Shown here: positions 22,962-35,061 of the stretch, piece after piece
Layout: each line of letters opens with the position of its first letter
Position numbering within the stretch: the first letter of the stretch is position 1
Origin: Platanthera guangdongensis
Lineage: Eukaryota > Streptophyta > Magnoliopsida > Asparagales > Orchidaceae
Length of the DNA stretch: 64,000 bases
Reading direction: 5' to 3'
Assembly (NCBI GenBank): GCA_039583875.1
Contig: CM077163.1
Coordinates: 227,346,646-227,410,645, forward strand
Translations under genes and position numbers: made by a program
The notes under the pieces: generated by a model
What the model was told of the DNA's origin: nothing
Databases searched by the model: none
The model's input: the letters and a program-made list of their open reading frames with translations, nothing else

Positions 22962-24945
22962 CACCTTCACACTTAAACGTTTGCTAGTCCCTAGCAGAGT
23001 CATTTCATAACAATAGCATGAGTGAAGAAGTAATAAGATATGAACTCAAATGATCTTTAGTTCTTGAAAACAAAATAATCGCGACATGCTCAAGAAATTT
23101 GTTTAACTCAACTGATAAGCTTAGCAATCTATGAGAGCTCATTCATTCACAATTCCATTAGTTAGATGGAAGATAAAGCTCAAACAAGTATTGTAGTGCG
23201 GTGCATGCTTTTCTTTAAAAATGGTTTACTTTCATGCAAAATTTTATATTGAACCTCCGCATTTTATTGGAAAGGATAAGAATATGCTAAGTCTATGATT
23301 TAACCTCTTCAAGAGTTGGTAGTTCAAATAAAAGTCGGATAGTTTTGGCTTGGTTCGGAATTTATGGATAACTTTGGTAATAGTATGATGACCTCTAGTT
23401 AGTATCCTTAATAATTCACCATGTTATGGGATCGTGCATCATCATTTTTTTTATTTATAGTAGGGATCATTGCAAGTATAAGTGCACATACCCAGGCCAC
23501 ATATCACTATGATGTTTCGACCATTTTTTCTCTCTTTTTTTTATCATAGTTGGGATCATTCTAAGTATGCATTCACATACCTAGGCCGCATATCACTATG
23601 ACACAAATTTCTTTTACCATTATTTTTTTCATCATAGTTGGGATCATTCCAAGTATGTAGACATATACCTAGGCCACATATCACTATAAAATTCAACCAT
23701 TTAAAGAAAATTTTGGAACCCAAAAATGGCTAACTTACTAAGGTACAACTAGTAGGAACAAATGACAGATAAGCATGAAATAGTGTGCAGAGCAAAGTTC
23801 AAGCTCAAATATGTTAGTGGATGATCAAAAGGAATACTAGCTAAACTCATGTGTAGGCTTACATCATTGACTTAGTTCTTGCTCATCCCTCCCCATTATT
23901 TTAAAGGTAAATATCACAATAGTGCATTGGAAGTAAACAAATATTTTGTATATATATAAAAAAAATGCTTGAGCGAGCTTTATCAGAAAAAATCTTACTA
24001 ACTTCAAATTCATAGAATGTACTCTTTGGATTGTTCAGCCATACCAATTAATTATCATTGAATGTGTCTAGAATAGCCTAATGATTAAGTAAAACAAGAA
24101 GTAAGATCATTAAATTTATATTTAAATGAGTTATTCTTCACTCAAGTGGTAAGGGTTATAGCACGACACCCCCACACTTAAGTCATTTGCTAGTCCCAAG
24201 CAAATAATTCGTTTTTTATCATATGGATAGTCTAAGGTGTGTTTACTAATAAACAAATAATTTTAAGGAAGAAAAAAAAACTTGAAATTTAAATAACTCC
24301 CCTGAATTGGATGTGATGGAGTGGTCGTCTATTGTTTCTTGTTGACGCACCCACGTTTCTCCCAACATACGATATTTCTCAACAATCCCGCCATTTAGTC
24401 TAACCTGCAAAACATTCATCCTCAAAATGGACATAGTCATTAACATGATGTATATTTGTGTTAGATTCGCTGAGAATAATCAAAAGTCACACAAATATAG
24501 CACATGCGCATGATGATTATCATAGAAACTATTTTCATGACTCGCACCAAAAGTCATTCCATAGTATTCAAGTCAAAATATAATAATTGTCATAGGATAA
24601 GCATCATCAGGGCTATCAAATAGTTTGACTTAAATAGATTTTTTTTTCTTTTCTTTTTTCTCATCATCATTCGTACATTAATCATCATTTATTTGCAATT
24701 TTTTTAAAATTCATTAATGTAACTAAAAGCTGCTAAACATACTTAGTACGAAAATATTGCTAAATTAAAGTTACAAAGCCAACTAATAATGCAAATTAAA
24801 CATTGGGTTGCCTCCCAAGTAGCAGATAGTTTATTGTCGGACTACAAAAATGGACAGGAGAATTAAAACACAATATGCAGTAAACGAAAGATAACTACTG
24901 GGTTTATTGTCTCCCCAACACGACTTATTCAGAAATTTTAAAATT
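22962..24945 (-). other. LARD-H non-coding 3' interior
   Basis: This AT-rich stretch lies between the LARD-H protein gene and its 3' LTR and shows no coding region. The phrase CACACTTAA(A/G) with TTTGCTAGTCC occurs twice (near 22970 and 24175), suggesting an old internal duplication. A three-copy tandem repeat sits at 23450-23690. Confidence 0.6.
23450..23690 (-). repeat. Three-copy ~88-bp tandem repeat inside LARD-H
   Basis: The anchor GGGATCATT appears at 23463, 23552 and 23640 (spacing 89 and 88). Each is followed by CATACC(C/T)AGGCC(A/G)CATATCACTAT. The copies differ mainly in the T-rich linker. Confidence 0.85.
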
Positions 24946-26256
24946 CTAAATTATGGGACGATGAACAGAGAAATGAATACGTAATTGTTCTAATATATGC
25001 GTCGGCAGCGGGTACCGATACGACGATAAAACAACCACCTCTTTACCTAAATAATAATAATACATGTTCATCGCCGGTAATGGGAACAAAAAGTAAGAAG
25101 TGGAGTGCTCCTCACTATTCTCACCATAATATATATCCTTGCCTAGCAAGGTATCTTCGTCAATAGAAAGGCTATAGGGAGAGAAGAAAATGAATGAGGC
25201 TTCAACTATGGTGGAGGACTCAACCTCCTCACATAAGGGGATACCCATCTCATCAACTTGAGGACAATGGTCAATAACCTCTTCGAGCATTTGTGATGCA
25301 TCAACTTGCATGGGCTCAGATAACGAAAGGAGATTGGGAAATAAAATAAAAGAAAGACATAAATGATTTCTAATTATGGGAGTGATCCCGGTTTCACTTC
25401 CAGTAGGTTCCGAAGATTGATCGATGTCGGTATCGTAAGCATCATAACAAGGGGGGCCCGAGAACTCAAGGGCCTCAGTGGTGAGTTGAACCTCCTCATC
25501 CAATGAAGAAGTGTATAGATGCTCATCAGAAAGGATATCCTCTTCAAGCGCATCATAGTGCTCCAAAGAATTCTTCCCTCCATTGGAGAGGATAATATGT
25601 TCGATACACTTTGCCACATCCTCAGGTTCAGGATTATCCCCAAGCGCAATATCTTCGACATGATCGATAAAAATAGGTGTATAAAATTCATGAAAAGAAG
25701 GTGGAGGAACGAGGGTGATAACATTATTAGAGAATATGTGGGTTGGTTCCTCCATGGGTGAATCCAAACTAAGTGATGAATGTGTAGGGAGAGGCAGCTC
25801 CGTGACGTCGTTGCACAGATCATCAACAAACATGATGGTTATATCTCCAATACTTCCTCGTAGACAAGAAGGTAATGCGTATATATAATTAGAATCATAA
25901 GGAATGTCATAATAAGAAGAGGATGAGAGGATTTGAATTTTAGGTTTGTTATACTCGTCTCTTTGACGCTGAAATGCAACACACTCTTTCATAGCGTGCC
26001 CGGTGCTATGACAAAATATGCAATGTTTCTCCTTTCTTCTCGGCTTTTGAGGGGTCGGGTTGAAATGCGGAAACGTTGCATGTTGTGGGGGAGCATACTT
26101 ATAAAAATTAGGAGCACTATATGAAGTATCATCAGACGTTGGTACTCCATAGGGTGAGCCATATGACATGTAACTACAGTCTTTTATATAACAATCATCA
26201 CTAGCATGATTGAATGCCCCGCAATAATGACATCGAGAATATAAATATGAATACAT
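24946..26256 (-). CDS. LARD-H protein: two CCHC zinc knuckles plus acidic tail (436 aa)
   Basis: An uninterrupted frame starts at 26256. It has two CX2CX4HX4C knuckles: CHYCGAFNHASDDC at about residues 9-22 and CIFCHSTGHAMKEC at about residues 78-91. A Tyr/Pro/Ser-rich linker separates them and a basic patch (KPRRKEK) precedes the second. The remaining 300 residues are rich in Asp, Glu, Ser and Pro, with no recognisable enzyme motif. A nucleic-acid-binding, Gag-like packaging role is inferred from the knuckles. It is the only open frame of the element and lies about 400 bp downstream of the PBS. A complete 1.3-kb frame in an element with 2% LTR divergence suggests recent selection or youth. 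Confidence 0.8.
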   Translation of the reverse strand: MYSYLYSRCHYCGAFNHASDDCYIKDCSYMSYGSPYGVPTSDDTSYSAPNFYKYAPPQHATFPHFNPTPQKPRRKEKHCIFCHSTGHAMKECVAFQRQRDEYNKPKIQILSSSSYYDIPYDSNYIYALPSCLRGSIGDITIMFVDDLCNDVTELPLPTHSSLSLDSPMEEPTHIFSNNVITLVPPPSFHEFYTPIFIDHVEDIALGDNPEPEDVAKCIEHIILSNGGKNSLEHYDALEEDILSDEHLYTSSLDEEVQLTTEALEFSGPPCYDAYDTDIDQSSEPTGSETGITPIIRNHLCLSFILFPNLLSLSEPMQVDASQMLEEVIDHCPQVDEMGIPLCEEVESSTIVEASFIFFSPYSLSIDEDTLLGKDIYYGENSEEHSTSYFLFPLPAMNMYYYYLGKEVVVLSSYRYPLPTHILEQLRIHFSVHRPII

Positions 26257-26662
26257 GATTTTGCGTGGGAGAATTCACTAAATGGATATTAATCTTTGCA
26301 CAAATCAACTACACACAAATAATTTAAATGAATAAACCTACTTTGATTTTTTTTTTGAAAAAAATAGATTAGGAATAAATAAAATTAAAATTGTGAATTA
26401 AAAAAAAACAAATCCTAGAAAATAAAATAAAAAAAATAAAAACTTGAGCTCTAAATACTCAGGGTTTACTTTTTTTAAGAAATTTCTAAGTTTAATGGCA
26501 ATAACTCAATGGATCGAAATATGGACATGCACTAACAGAACAAAAACTAGCAATAGCAGAAAAACTACAAACACATTTAAAATTCAATAAGATTAAAGTT
26601 TGACCTCCAAATACTAGGGTTTACTAATATTGCAAGAAAATAAACAATAGATTAATAGCACT

Positions 26663-26680
26663 TCCCCGGCAACGGCGCCA
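26663..26680 (-). other. LARD-H primer-binding site (tRNA-Asp)
   Basis: The + strand reads TCCCCGGCAACGGCGCCA, the 3' end of plant tRNA-Asp including CCA. The element strand is therefore an 18-nt exact complement. It lies six bases from the 5' LTR (26687). Confidence 0.9.
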
Positions 26681-26686
26681 AAAACT

Positions 26687-28103
26687 TGATACGCCCGAAA
26701 TAGGTTATGCATACTCTCGCAAGTGCACGTGTCGTAACAAGTAATAAAGTGTGAGTGAGATCGTTCCCTCGGAGAAGTGATCAACCTAAAGCTTGCAAGT
26801 ACTAGCTACACCGTTCTTTAAATCCAAACCGGATGATTAAGGTGATTTTTCAAAGTAATGAAAATTTTTAATAAAAATCGAATCTAACTTAACTACGAAA
26901 ATCCTTAGAAATTCTTAAACCACTTGGAGAAATTAGCCTTGTATTTCGGATTTCCTATGTGCGTCTGAATGGTGTGTAGTAAATAATATTAGTTAAGAGT
27001 GTTGAAGGAATTATCATACAACGATTTTTATAGAAGAAATCCTCCTCTCTCGAATCTCGGAAATCCCAACGTCTTAAATTCTCCTAGTTATTTCTAACTT
27101 AGGAGGAATGAAGGATATTGATTATCATAAAAATCGGACTGCTAGCAAAAGGAGGGAGTCTCCTCCACCCCTCTAAACTACGGTGAACTAATGAGCGAAT
27201 GCACTTCTCCTCTCTCGACTCTCGAAGTACAACGCAAAAGAGGAGATTTTTGATTAAACGTTTTACACCGCTCGTCTCTTGATTCTTGCAGTGCAATAAA
27301 ATAACCTTCAACCCTATATTACGCCACTCATCTCTCGATTCTCGCAACGCATCACAAGATGAAGATCAAAGCCAAAAATCTTATAAATAAATTCAAAAGT
27401 TCACTAGATAATAAATCATTCAACAAATCTCAACAACAAAAAACATACACCATAAAAATACACATAGTACTCTCCTTATACAAGACTTGGAGAGTTTAGT
27501 TCATGGCGAGAAAAGGAACACACAAAACTATAACGATCTTACAGTTCATGGCTTCAAAAGTTCAGATCTACCCTTTCTCGTGGTCGGATTCCGCTTCTCC
27601 ACCGTCAAGAATCCTAAACTTGGCCTCCTTCTCTCCAAAATGACAAAAGATAATAAAAAGATCTCCAAAATCCCTTTATATGGTCCAAGGGCCTCAAAGG
27701 ATCTCCAACATTTATGAAAGGAAGCCTCCTTTCATTTCTAAAACTGCCATTTTTGAATTATTTTCGGAATCTTAAAATTCAAATTCGCAGGTTTGTTGCA
27801 ACAAATTTTAATTTGTTGCAACAAATTCTGTGCTGTCCAGAATTCAGCAAAAATCTGCTCCAAAATTCCTGTAATTTTCCTGCAACTTTTCCTGAATGCT
27901 CTTCACGCTTATCATCAGCCGCACAAGTTACTTTTTTCATATTTTCCTATCATAAACATAAATATAAATATTACTGATACATGAATTTTCACACAAATGA
28001 TAATTTACTCGTTTACACACACTTTTGATCAGTATTTTGAAGATAAATTAGTCAAAATACGGCAGATTGACGCAGAAGATAACTTCCTTTTGTGAAGTTA
28101 TCA
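26687..28103 (-). repeat. LARD-H 5' LTR (1417 bp)
   Basis: It is equal in length to the left copy with scattered substitutions only. It abuts the PBS, so it is the 5' LTR of this minus-strand element. Confidence 0.93.
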
Positions 28104-28108
28104 GCTGC

Positions 28109-28310
28109 GCGACTAGTATAAGGCGGCTAGACAACTGATGGAAGTTTGGTGTGGAACAGTTCATAGATAGTAGTTAGTGGATAACAGCAGGTCGCAGTCT
28201 CTACGACTTGAAGTCTCTTCCTCCGAGTTGCGGTTAAGCAGAGCAGTTCGCCCAGTATATCAGCGGGTTCTGTTCAAGTCCTTCAGCATTTCAATAATAA
28301 GCAGTCAGCG
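28109..28310 (+). repeat. CopC 3' LTR, second part
   Basis: This sequence resumes after the LARD-H target duplication and ends where GypE's TGTAACACC begins at 28311. CAGCG (28306-28310) would be GypE's left target duplication; its mate is off-window. Confidence 0.7.
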
Positions 28311-29303
28311 TGTAACACCTCCCCTGTAATGACCGTATAATATGGGTCTGGTCGGGGCCCCACAACATACAGACGCCACAGCTTCAGTATTATAAGATGA
28401 TATAACTCCCCGATCTCAAAACTCATAACCACAATACATCGGAAAAAGCAAACAGACTAGAAGTTATCCACACCATATAGGAGTATCGAAGCGGCCTTAA
28501 GGCCTTACAACAGAAGTGGGTCCAAAACTCAAATAATAACAACAGTCATAAATGTGCATAAGCACTCCTAGACTACCTCGAAATGCAAGCCGGAAAACAT
28601 GAGCATCAAACATAAAATATCATAAAAGTAGAGCTACAACAAAACAGTAACACTTCATGAGGCTTAAGCCCTTTTGGCCGGCGAGCTAGCTTCTGTTTGC
28701 GATCCTTGCACTGTAAAAATTTGATTGTAACGTGGGTCAGCAAAGGCTGACCTCAAACTGTGTAACCAACACATCTCCTCCCGGCCGCCCCTAACGGACC
28801 CCGGGGAACCCCTCCAACCTGCAAGTCAGTACTTCATATGCAATATATAAATAAACAAGTAAGGCACTGAGAACAGGCTTGGATGTCTCAAACAACATAC
28901 ACGTTCTCTATTGTTGAGCATATAATGAAAGAGCCGACTTATGCAGCATGTATGCAAAAATTCGGGCTTCACCCAAGACACCCTATCGCGTATGAAACTA
29001 GCACATCATCACATCATATGGGTACTCATCATTTCCCCATTGTCATAAAGCCGCAAACAAAGGGGGGTTACCAACATTCCCCCAATGACATACAAGCCGC
29101 CACACAGAACTCTTACAAAGGCCCCACCTGCTCAAGGTATTAGACCCGGGCTTGTCTGCAAGCTCTGACTTCTCATATTAGGATTCCAACAAACACACAG
29201 ACCGCTTCTAAGAAGTCTTGCTGGACCCCACCCGCTCATGGTCTCACTGCCCGGGCTTGCCCCATGCTTGGCATTCTCGCCAGTCTCATAGAAGGGGACT
29301 AGT
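28311..29303 (-). repeat. GypE 3' LTR, part 1
   Basis: It begins TGTAACACCTCCCC on the + strand and is cut at 29304 by GypD (TSD CTAGT). Joined to 38825-40371 the LTR is about 2540 bp. No gene is visible in it. Confidence 0.85.
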
Positions 29304-31617
29304 TGTAACACCCCCTATCCGTCGCATAGCATATAGCAGTAGGTCCGGCCGGGGCCTGACGCCATATGCCACAGACAGACTGGGTGGTTACTCATGGAAA
29401 CCATCCAACCAATCTCAACGTCCTACACAGAGCATTCTAGCGGAAGCAGTTTATAAAAGTTGCAAATAAGAACTCAGCATTAAAGCATGAATGTCCACTA
29501 ATACAAAATAGGAATATTATACAAATACCAACACAAGCCCTAAGGCCTTAAAAAATGTTTCACTTGATATTACATGATTTACAAATCACGGCACGCAGGC
29601 CGGTCATACATGAATAAAACAGTAAACACTTCCAAATAGGCCTTCGAGGGCCGGCTTCGCACTTGGGCTTTAGCCCGCTATTGACCGCTTGGTCCAGCAT
29701 CACCTGCAAGCAACAAACCACCGCACGGTGGCAAAACAAGGCAACGGTCAGCAATGCTGACCAAATTATAACGATCCCGCCCCCATCTCGGGGCGGCGAT
29801 GCTCCTTCCCTGCATTTCATTAGCATAAGCGAGCAATATATAACCATAATCATTTCACCACAGACGTTGGCTCGTACGGCCACACGCCCCGTGCTCTCAG
29901 GGCACATTCTCGGTGAACCGGTCGATGTCACGTCAATTAATGCCATAGACATTCCGGACTCACCACCGCCACTTAGACGGCCAAACCTATGAGCATTTTG
30001 TCTTCCTGGCCTGGGTCACGACAATTTAAGTCATTGACCGCCGAAAACCCTAATCTATGCCAACGACAAGTGCCACGTGCCTTTAGGTCTCTTAAACCGA
30101 ATGACATAGAACGGGTACGGCTCCATCTAACCCGTGCTCACATCGCAACGACAATTTAAGCCATTTGCGCGGGTCAAACTTCCACCGAGTCCCATTTCCA
30201 TCACAATTCACATAACCCGGTTATGTTCAAGTTGGCTCTCAGGCCACCAAATTGGCAAGATCTCGCATCCGCCCAGTTTTCCGGGTGCACCTTTGGGTTA
30301 ATCCCCAAGGCTCCCTGTTGCAATCTACCGCGTAGAAAACCTGAAAAACAATCAATAGCACGGAGTCTTCTCCGGCATTTATGCAATGCAACATCACCGA
30401 TCCAGACCAACATGTCCGGGTAGGCTTCACACATCATGCCTATGTCCGTTCTTGCTTACGGACTCTAAACAACGGGGACTTCACATATCTACCCGAAGGA
30501 ACGCCTCCAACTCTCCGCAAACTCGCGAGAGCGGGCTTCCTATGCAAAGAAGGAGAGCTACTCATGCTCAAGAAGAGAATCGTTACCCTAGCGTTCCTCT
30601 TTGGAGCCATGGAAAAGTAAGAGGATGAAAAGCACCGCACTAGCTTTGCCTCCGTGGATCCGAAGTCGGCTCGCGATTTGGAGCTTTGAAGCTCCTCCAA
30701 TGGCCGGATCTAGCTCCTTCTTCCTTCCTTGGCTCTCCTCTCTCTCTAAGCTTTTAGAAAGATGATAACTTATGAAAAGTGAGGGTTTCTAAGTCCAATC
30801 CCGGGTATATCCCTTCAGGAACAACCCCCAGCCGTTGGATCATCAATTAAAGAAATGGACGGCTTTGATTCGGGACTGAAATGCCCAATCTGGACCGCAC
30901 ACGGCCTGGCACACGCCCGTGTCCAGGGCCGTGTGCCTCATTCGCCGTCAAAATCGGCTCGCCTGGAACCTCACACGGGTATCGAACACGCCCGTGTTCG
31001 ACCTGACACGCCCGTGTTCCACCTAACACGGCCGTGTAGCCGGCCGTGTACCCCCATCATTTTTCCCCGAAAACAACCCGAGCACTGCACGGGTTCTAGG
31101 ACACGCCCGTGTCTTTTCCCGTGTCACCTCAACACGCCTGGGCTCCATGCCGTGTACACGGTCTCGACACTCGACACTTCGTCGAGCGAAGATCGTCGAC
31201 CTAATGACACGGCCTTGGACACGCCCGTGTCCTAGGCCGTGTGCCTTGTCTCGACACAATGTCGAGAGCAAAGTGTCGACTTCCCGGGACGAGTGTCCAC
31301 ACGGGTCGACACGCCCTGTGACACGCCCGTGTCGCAGGCCATGTGCCATGTCTCGACACTTCGTCGAACGCAGAGTGTCGACTTCGCGAGCTAAGTGTCG
31401 ACACGGGTCGACACGCCCTGCGACACGCCCGTGTCGCAGGCCGCGTGTCCAGTCTCGACACAATGTCGAGACCAAAGTGTCGACTTCCCGGCTCAGTGTC
31501 GACACAAGCTTGACACGCCCTGGGACACGCCCGTGTCCCAGGCCGTGTGCCTGCAGCCAGAACCCAAAACTGGCCCAAAATGTCCCCCGTCGCTCCTTTG
31601 AGTTTCGGGGTGTTACA
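29304..31617 (-). repeat. GypD 3' LTR (2314 bp)
   Basis: It runs TGTAACACCCCC to GGTGTTACA on the + strand, next to the PPT at 31618-31633. The many short open frames within are by-products of its repeats. The proximal part (30880-31560) is dense in CACGCCCGTG palindromes. Confidence 0.95.
31205..31555 (-). repeat. 102-bp tandem repeat, four units, in GypD LTR
   Basis: The core ACGCCCGTGT recurs at 31221, 31323, 31425 and 31527, exactly 102 bp apart. Each unit also carries GTCTCGACAC and AGTGTCGACTTC. The same array is at 38407-38757 in the other LTR. Because 102 is a multiple of three, repetitive open frames arise on both strands. Confidence 0.85.
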
Positions 31618-34600
31618 ACTCTCCCCCTCTTAAAAGAATTTCATCCTCGAAATTATATAAAGGAAAGACATGTACAAAACCAAAATTTGTACCTGAGCGG
31701 AACAACTCCGGATATTCGTCAAGCATAGTCTGATCTCTCTCCCAAGAGAGCTCCTCACGACCGCAATTGTCCCACCGGACCTTGACTATCCTGATCTCTT
31801 TATTGCGTAGCCGCTTGACCTCCGAGTCCTCAATCCGCACGGGCCTGACCTTTGTCGTCAGCCCACTATCCACCGACACTTGATCAACTGCGATCACTTG
31901 CGTAGGCTCTTGCACTGCCTTCCGAAGTACCGAAATATGGAATACATCATGTAAACCACTTAGCTCCACTGAAAGCTTCAACCGATAGGCCGCTTCACCA
32001 ACTCGCTCCAGAACCTCAAACGGTCCAAGGTACCTCGGGCTTAGCTTTTTCAATCGCCGCACCCGCGAGACACCCTTGAACGGCTTGATCTTTAAGTACA
32101 CATAGTCGCCCACAGCGAACTCCACGTTCCTGTGCTTGGCATTATAGTACTTCGCTTGCCGGTCCTGAGCGATAAGCAACCTCTCCCGAATGGTTCTCAC
32201 CAAAGAAGTAGCATCCTCCACTTCTGATCGCTTATACAACTTTGACTCACCCGTTTCTAACCAAGATAACGGCGTGCGACATTTTCTACCATATAGGGCC
32301 TCGAAAGGCGCCATCTGAATACTCGCTTGGTAGCTATTGTTGTATGCGAACTCCACCAAATACAGGTGGTCTTCCCATTACTTTCCAAAATCCAAGACAC
32401 ACATGCGGATCATGTCTTCCATGGTTCTATTGACCCTCTCGGTCTGCCCATCCGTTTGCGGATGGAAGGCTGTGCTGAATTTCAGCTTTGTTCCCAACAT
32501 TTGCTGCACAAGCCTCCAATCATTGGACGTGAACCGCCCATCTCGGTCACTCACGATGCTGCGGGGCACACCATGAAGCCGTACAATGTTATCCACATAA
32601 AGCTTTGCCAACTTTTCCACCGGATCATCCTTCCTATGCGGAATGAAATGCGACACCTTCGTTAACCGATCAACAACCACCCAAATGGCGTCGTTCCCCT
32701 TTTGCGACCTTGGCAAATCGTGCACAAAGTCCATAGAGATGTTGTCAAATTTTCACTCCGGAATAGGCAAGCACTTAAGAAATCCTCTTGGCTTTTGGCA
32801 CTCCGCTTTCACCAAGGCGCAAGTTTGGCACTTCGCTACGTAGAGCGCCACATCTTTCTTCAAACCCGCCCACCAAAACAGTTTCTTCACATCACGGTAC
32901 ATCTTCGTGCTCCCCGGGTGAATCGAGTACTTGGTATGGTGTGCCTCGTACAACAACTCCACCTGCAGATTACCCACACTTGGGACGCACAGACGACCGT
33001 CCTTCCAAAGTAATCTGTCCTCCACGACGAATTGGGAATTTGACCCATCCAGAGCCTCCACCATGAACTGCTTCATATGAGCATCCATATCCAAAGCTTG
33101 CCGAATACGATTAGCCAGGTCATATTGGACTTCAGTCCAATTCAGAACTGCTTCAGCGCTTGATTGCCTGTCCACACAAACAATCTCCAACGCCTCCAAC
33201 TCCCGCACCAACCGCTCATCATGCACCGATAGCCAATTGGCTTGAGCTGGGGCTCGGCGACTCAACGCGTCCGCAACGGCATTCCCTTTACCAGGCACGT
33301 AGTGGATCTTGAATGTATAGTCCCCCAGGAACTCCATCCATCTACGCTGCCGCATATTCAGATCTTTCTGATCAATAAGATACTTCAGGCTCTTGTGATC
33401 GGTGTAGATATCAATCTTCACACCGTACAAGTAGTGTCTCCACAGCTTCAAGGCAAAAATCACGGCCGCTAACTCCAAGTCATGGACCGGATAGTTCCTT
33501 TCATGCACTTTTAGCTGTCTCGAGCCGTAAGCTATTACACTTCCGTGTTGCAGTAGCACGCAACCCAAACCGCTGCCCGAAGCATCACTGTAAATCTCAT
33601 AGCCTTCGGTCCCACATGGCGAACTCAGCACATGCGTCGTGGTCAACCGACACTTCAACTCCTCAAAAGCTCGCGCGCACTCCGGCGTCCAAACGAACTT
33701 ATACTCCTTCCTCGTCAAAGTAGTGAGAGGTAACGCTATCCGCGAGAAGTTCTCTACAAAGCGCCTATAATAGCTGGCAAGCCCCAGAAAACTCCGGACT
33801 TCCGCTACAGTAGCAAGCTCAGGCCACTCCCGTATCGCAACAATCTTCGTCGGATCAACAGCAATACCCTCTCCACTCACTATATGACCGAGGAACGCCA
33901 CTGAGGACAGCCAAAACTCGCACTTCGAGAACTTGGCATACAACTGATTTCTCCTTAGCGTCTCTAGAACCAAGTGAAGATGCTTGAAGTGATCTTCCTC
34001 ACTTTGCGAGTACACCAAAATATCGTCGATGAAGACGATCACAAAATGGTCCAAGTACTCCCTGAAAGTCATGTTCATCAAATCCATGAACACTGACGGC
34101 GCATTAGTCAGCCCAAACGGCATGACCGTAAACTCATAATGCCCGTATCTCGTACTAAACACTGTCTTCGGGATATCACTCTCCCTTATTCGCAGCTGAT
34201 AGTACCCAGCCTTGAGATCTAACTTCGAGTACACTGTCGACCCGACTAACTGATCAAAAAGAACATCAATCCGGGGGATCGGGTACTTGTTCTTCTCCGT
34301 CAGCTTGTTGAGCTCCCGATAATCAATACATAGCCTCAAGCTTCCGTCCTTCTTCTTAACAAAGAGGACCGGTGCGCTCCAAGGCGAAGAACTCGGGCGC
34401 ACATACCCTTGCTCCAACAACTCTTGCAGTTGAACTTTCAGCTCCGTCATTTCCTTAGGCGCTAGCCGATAAGGAGATCGTGACACAGGCTTTGCACCTG
34501 GCACTAGCTCAATCGTAAAATCTATCTCCCGTTGAGGCGGGGCTCCAGGAAGATCTGCGGGGAACACATCAGGGTAGTCCGATACCACTGAAATACAATC

Positions 34601-35061
34601 CAACGCGGGCTTCGGCTTCGCAACCTCCAATAGCGTAAAGAACAGTTCTGCACCGGCACGAACCGCCTTCACCACCTGAAGAGCAGACATCAACGTCTTG
34701 CTCGACCCCTTTAAGCCCGTAAAAGTCGTCTCACGACTTGCTCCCAGCTTGACTTCCTTGCGACCGCAGTCAATATAGGCCTGCTGCTCCGAGAGCCAGT
34801 CCATGCCAAATATAACGTCGAACTCCACCAACGGAAGTAAAGACGCCTGCAGGTCGAACTCCTGATTCCCAATACGAATCTTAACATCGCAGATCCTATC
34901 CGCTCGCATCGAACACCCATTGGGCAACAACACATCCAACTTATCCTTCGCCATCGAAGAAGGGACTCCGATGCGTGATATAAATCCTTCGGACAAGAAG
35001 GAGTGTGAAGCTCCCGTATCGAAGAGTGCTCGTGCCGGATTTTCACAAATCAATACAAATC
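31613..35061 (-). pseudogene. pol: GypD Pol: PR-RT-RNase H-IN-chromodomain, two stops
   Basis: A single minus-strand frame holds the following. Protease: [10 protein letters not shown] near 35010 and [10 protein letters not shown] near 34800. [12 protein letters not shown] near 34340 and FIDDILVYS near 34025. RNase [15 protein letters not shown] near 33575. Integrase: [17 protein letters not shown], then [17 protein letters not shown] and [12 protein letters not shown]. The chromodomain-like tail includes IVKVRWDNCGREELSWERDQ near 31760. In-frame stops are at 32753-32755 (TGA for Trp) and 32375-32377 (TAA for Lys). The natural stop TAA at 31613-31615 lies inside the first bases of the 3' LTR, so the PPT is translated. 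With two codons changed it would be complete, so inactivation is recent. Confidence 0.93.
31618..31633 (-). other. GypD polypurine tract
   Basis: The minus strand reads TAAGAGGGGGAGAGT directly before TGTAACACC. Confidence 0.8.

Larger units (their letters stand above)
21545..28103 (-). mobile_element. LARD-H: non-autonomous LTR retrotransposon with a zinc-knuckle protein (6559 bp)
   Basis: Two LTRs of exactly 1417 bp (21545-22961 and 26687-28103) bound a 3.7-kb interior. A tRNA-Asp PBS next to the right LTR and a PPT (AAGTGTGAAGGTG on the minus strand) next to the left LTR set the orientation as minus. The flanks GCTGT (21540-21544) and GCTGC (28104-28108) are a 5-bp duplication with one change. 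The LTRs differ at about 30 positions by eye (about 2%). The interior encodes one 436-residue protein and no protease, RT, RNase H or integrase, so it fits the LARD class and must be mobilised in trans. Confidence 0.92.
16199..28310 (+). mobile_element. CopC: old degenerate Ty1/copia element, host of LARD-H and GypE
   Basis: A remnant of the 5' LTR end, a mutated PBS, a stop-riddled gag-pol and a 3' LTR starting at 20515 define this element. LARD-H interrupts the LTR at 21545-28103 and it resumes at 28104-28310. GypE then interrupts it at 28311, so the true LTR end lies beyond the right edge of the window. It is the most decayed LTR element here, consistent with being the oldest layer of the nest. 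Confidence 0.85.

Noticed and set aside
26663..26680. A tRNA-Asp gene
   Set aside because: Only the 3' 18 bases including CCA match, and nuclear tRNA genes do not encode CCA. It is the LARD-H primer-binding site.
30855..31578. Arg/Cys/Thr-rich open frames in the GypD LTR and its partner (38057-39041)
   Set aside because: These arise from the 102-bp (34-codon) LTR repeat and occur on both strands; they are not protein genes.
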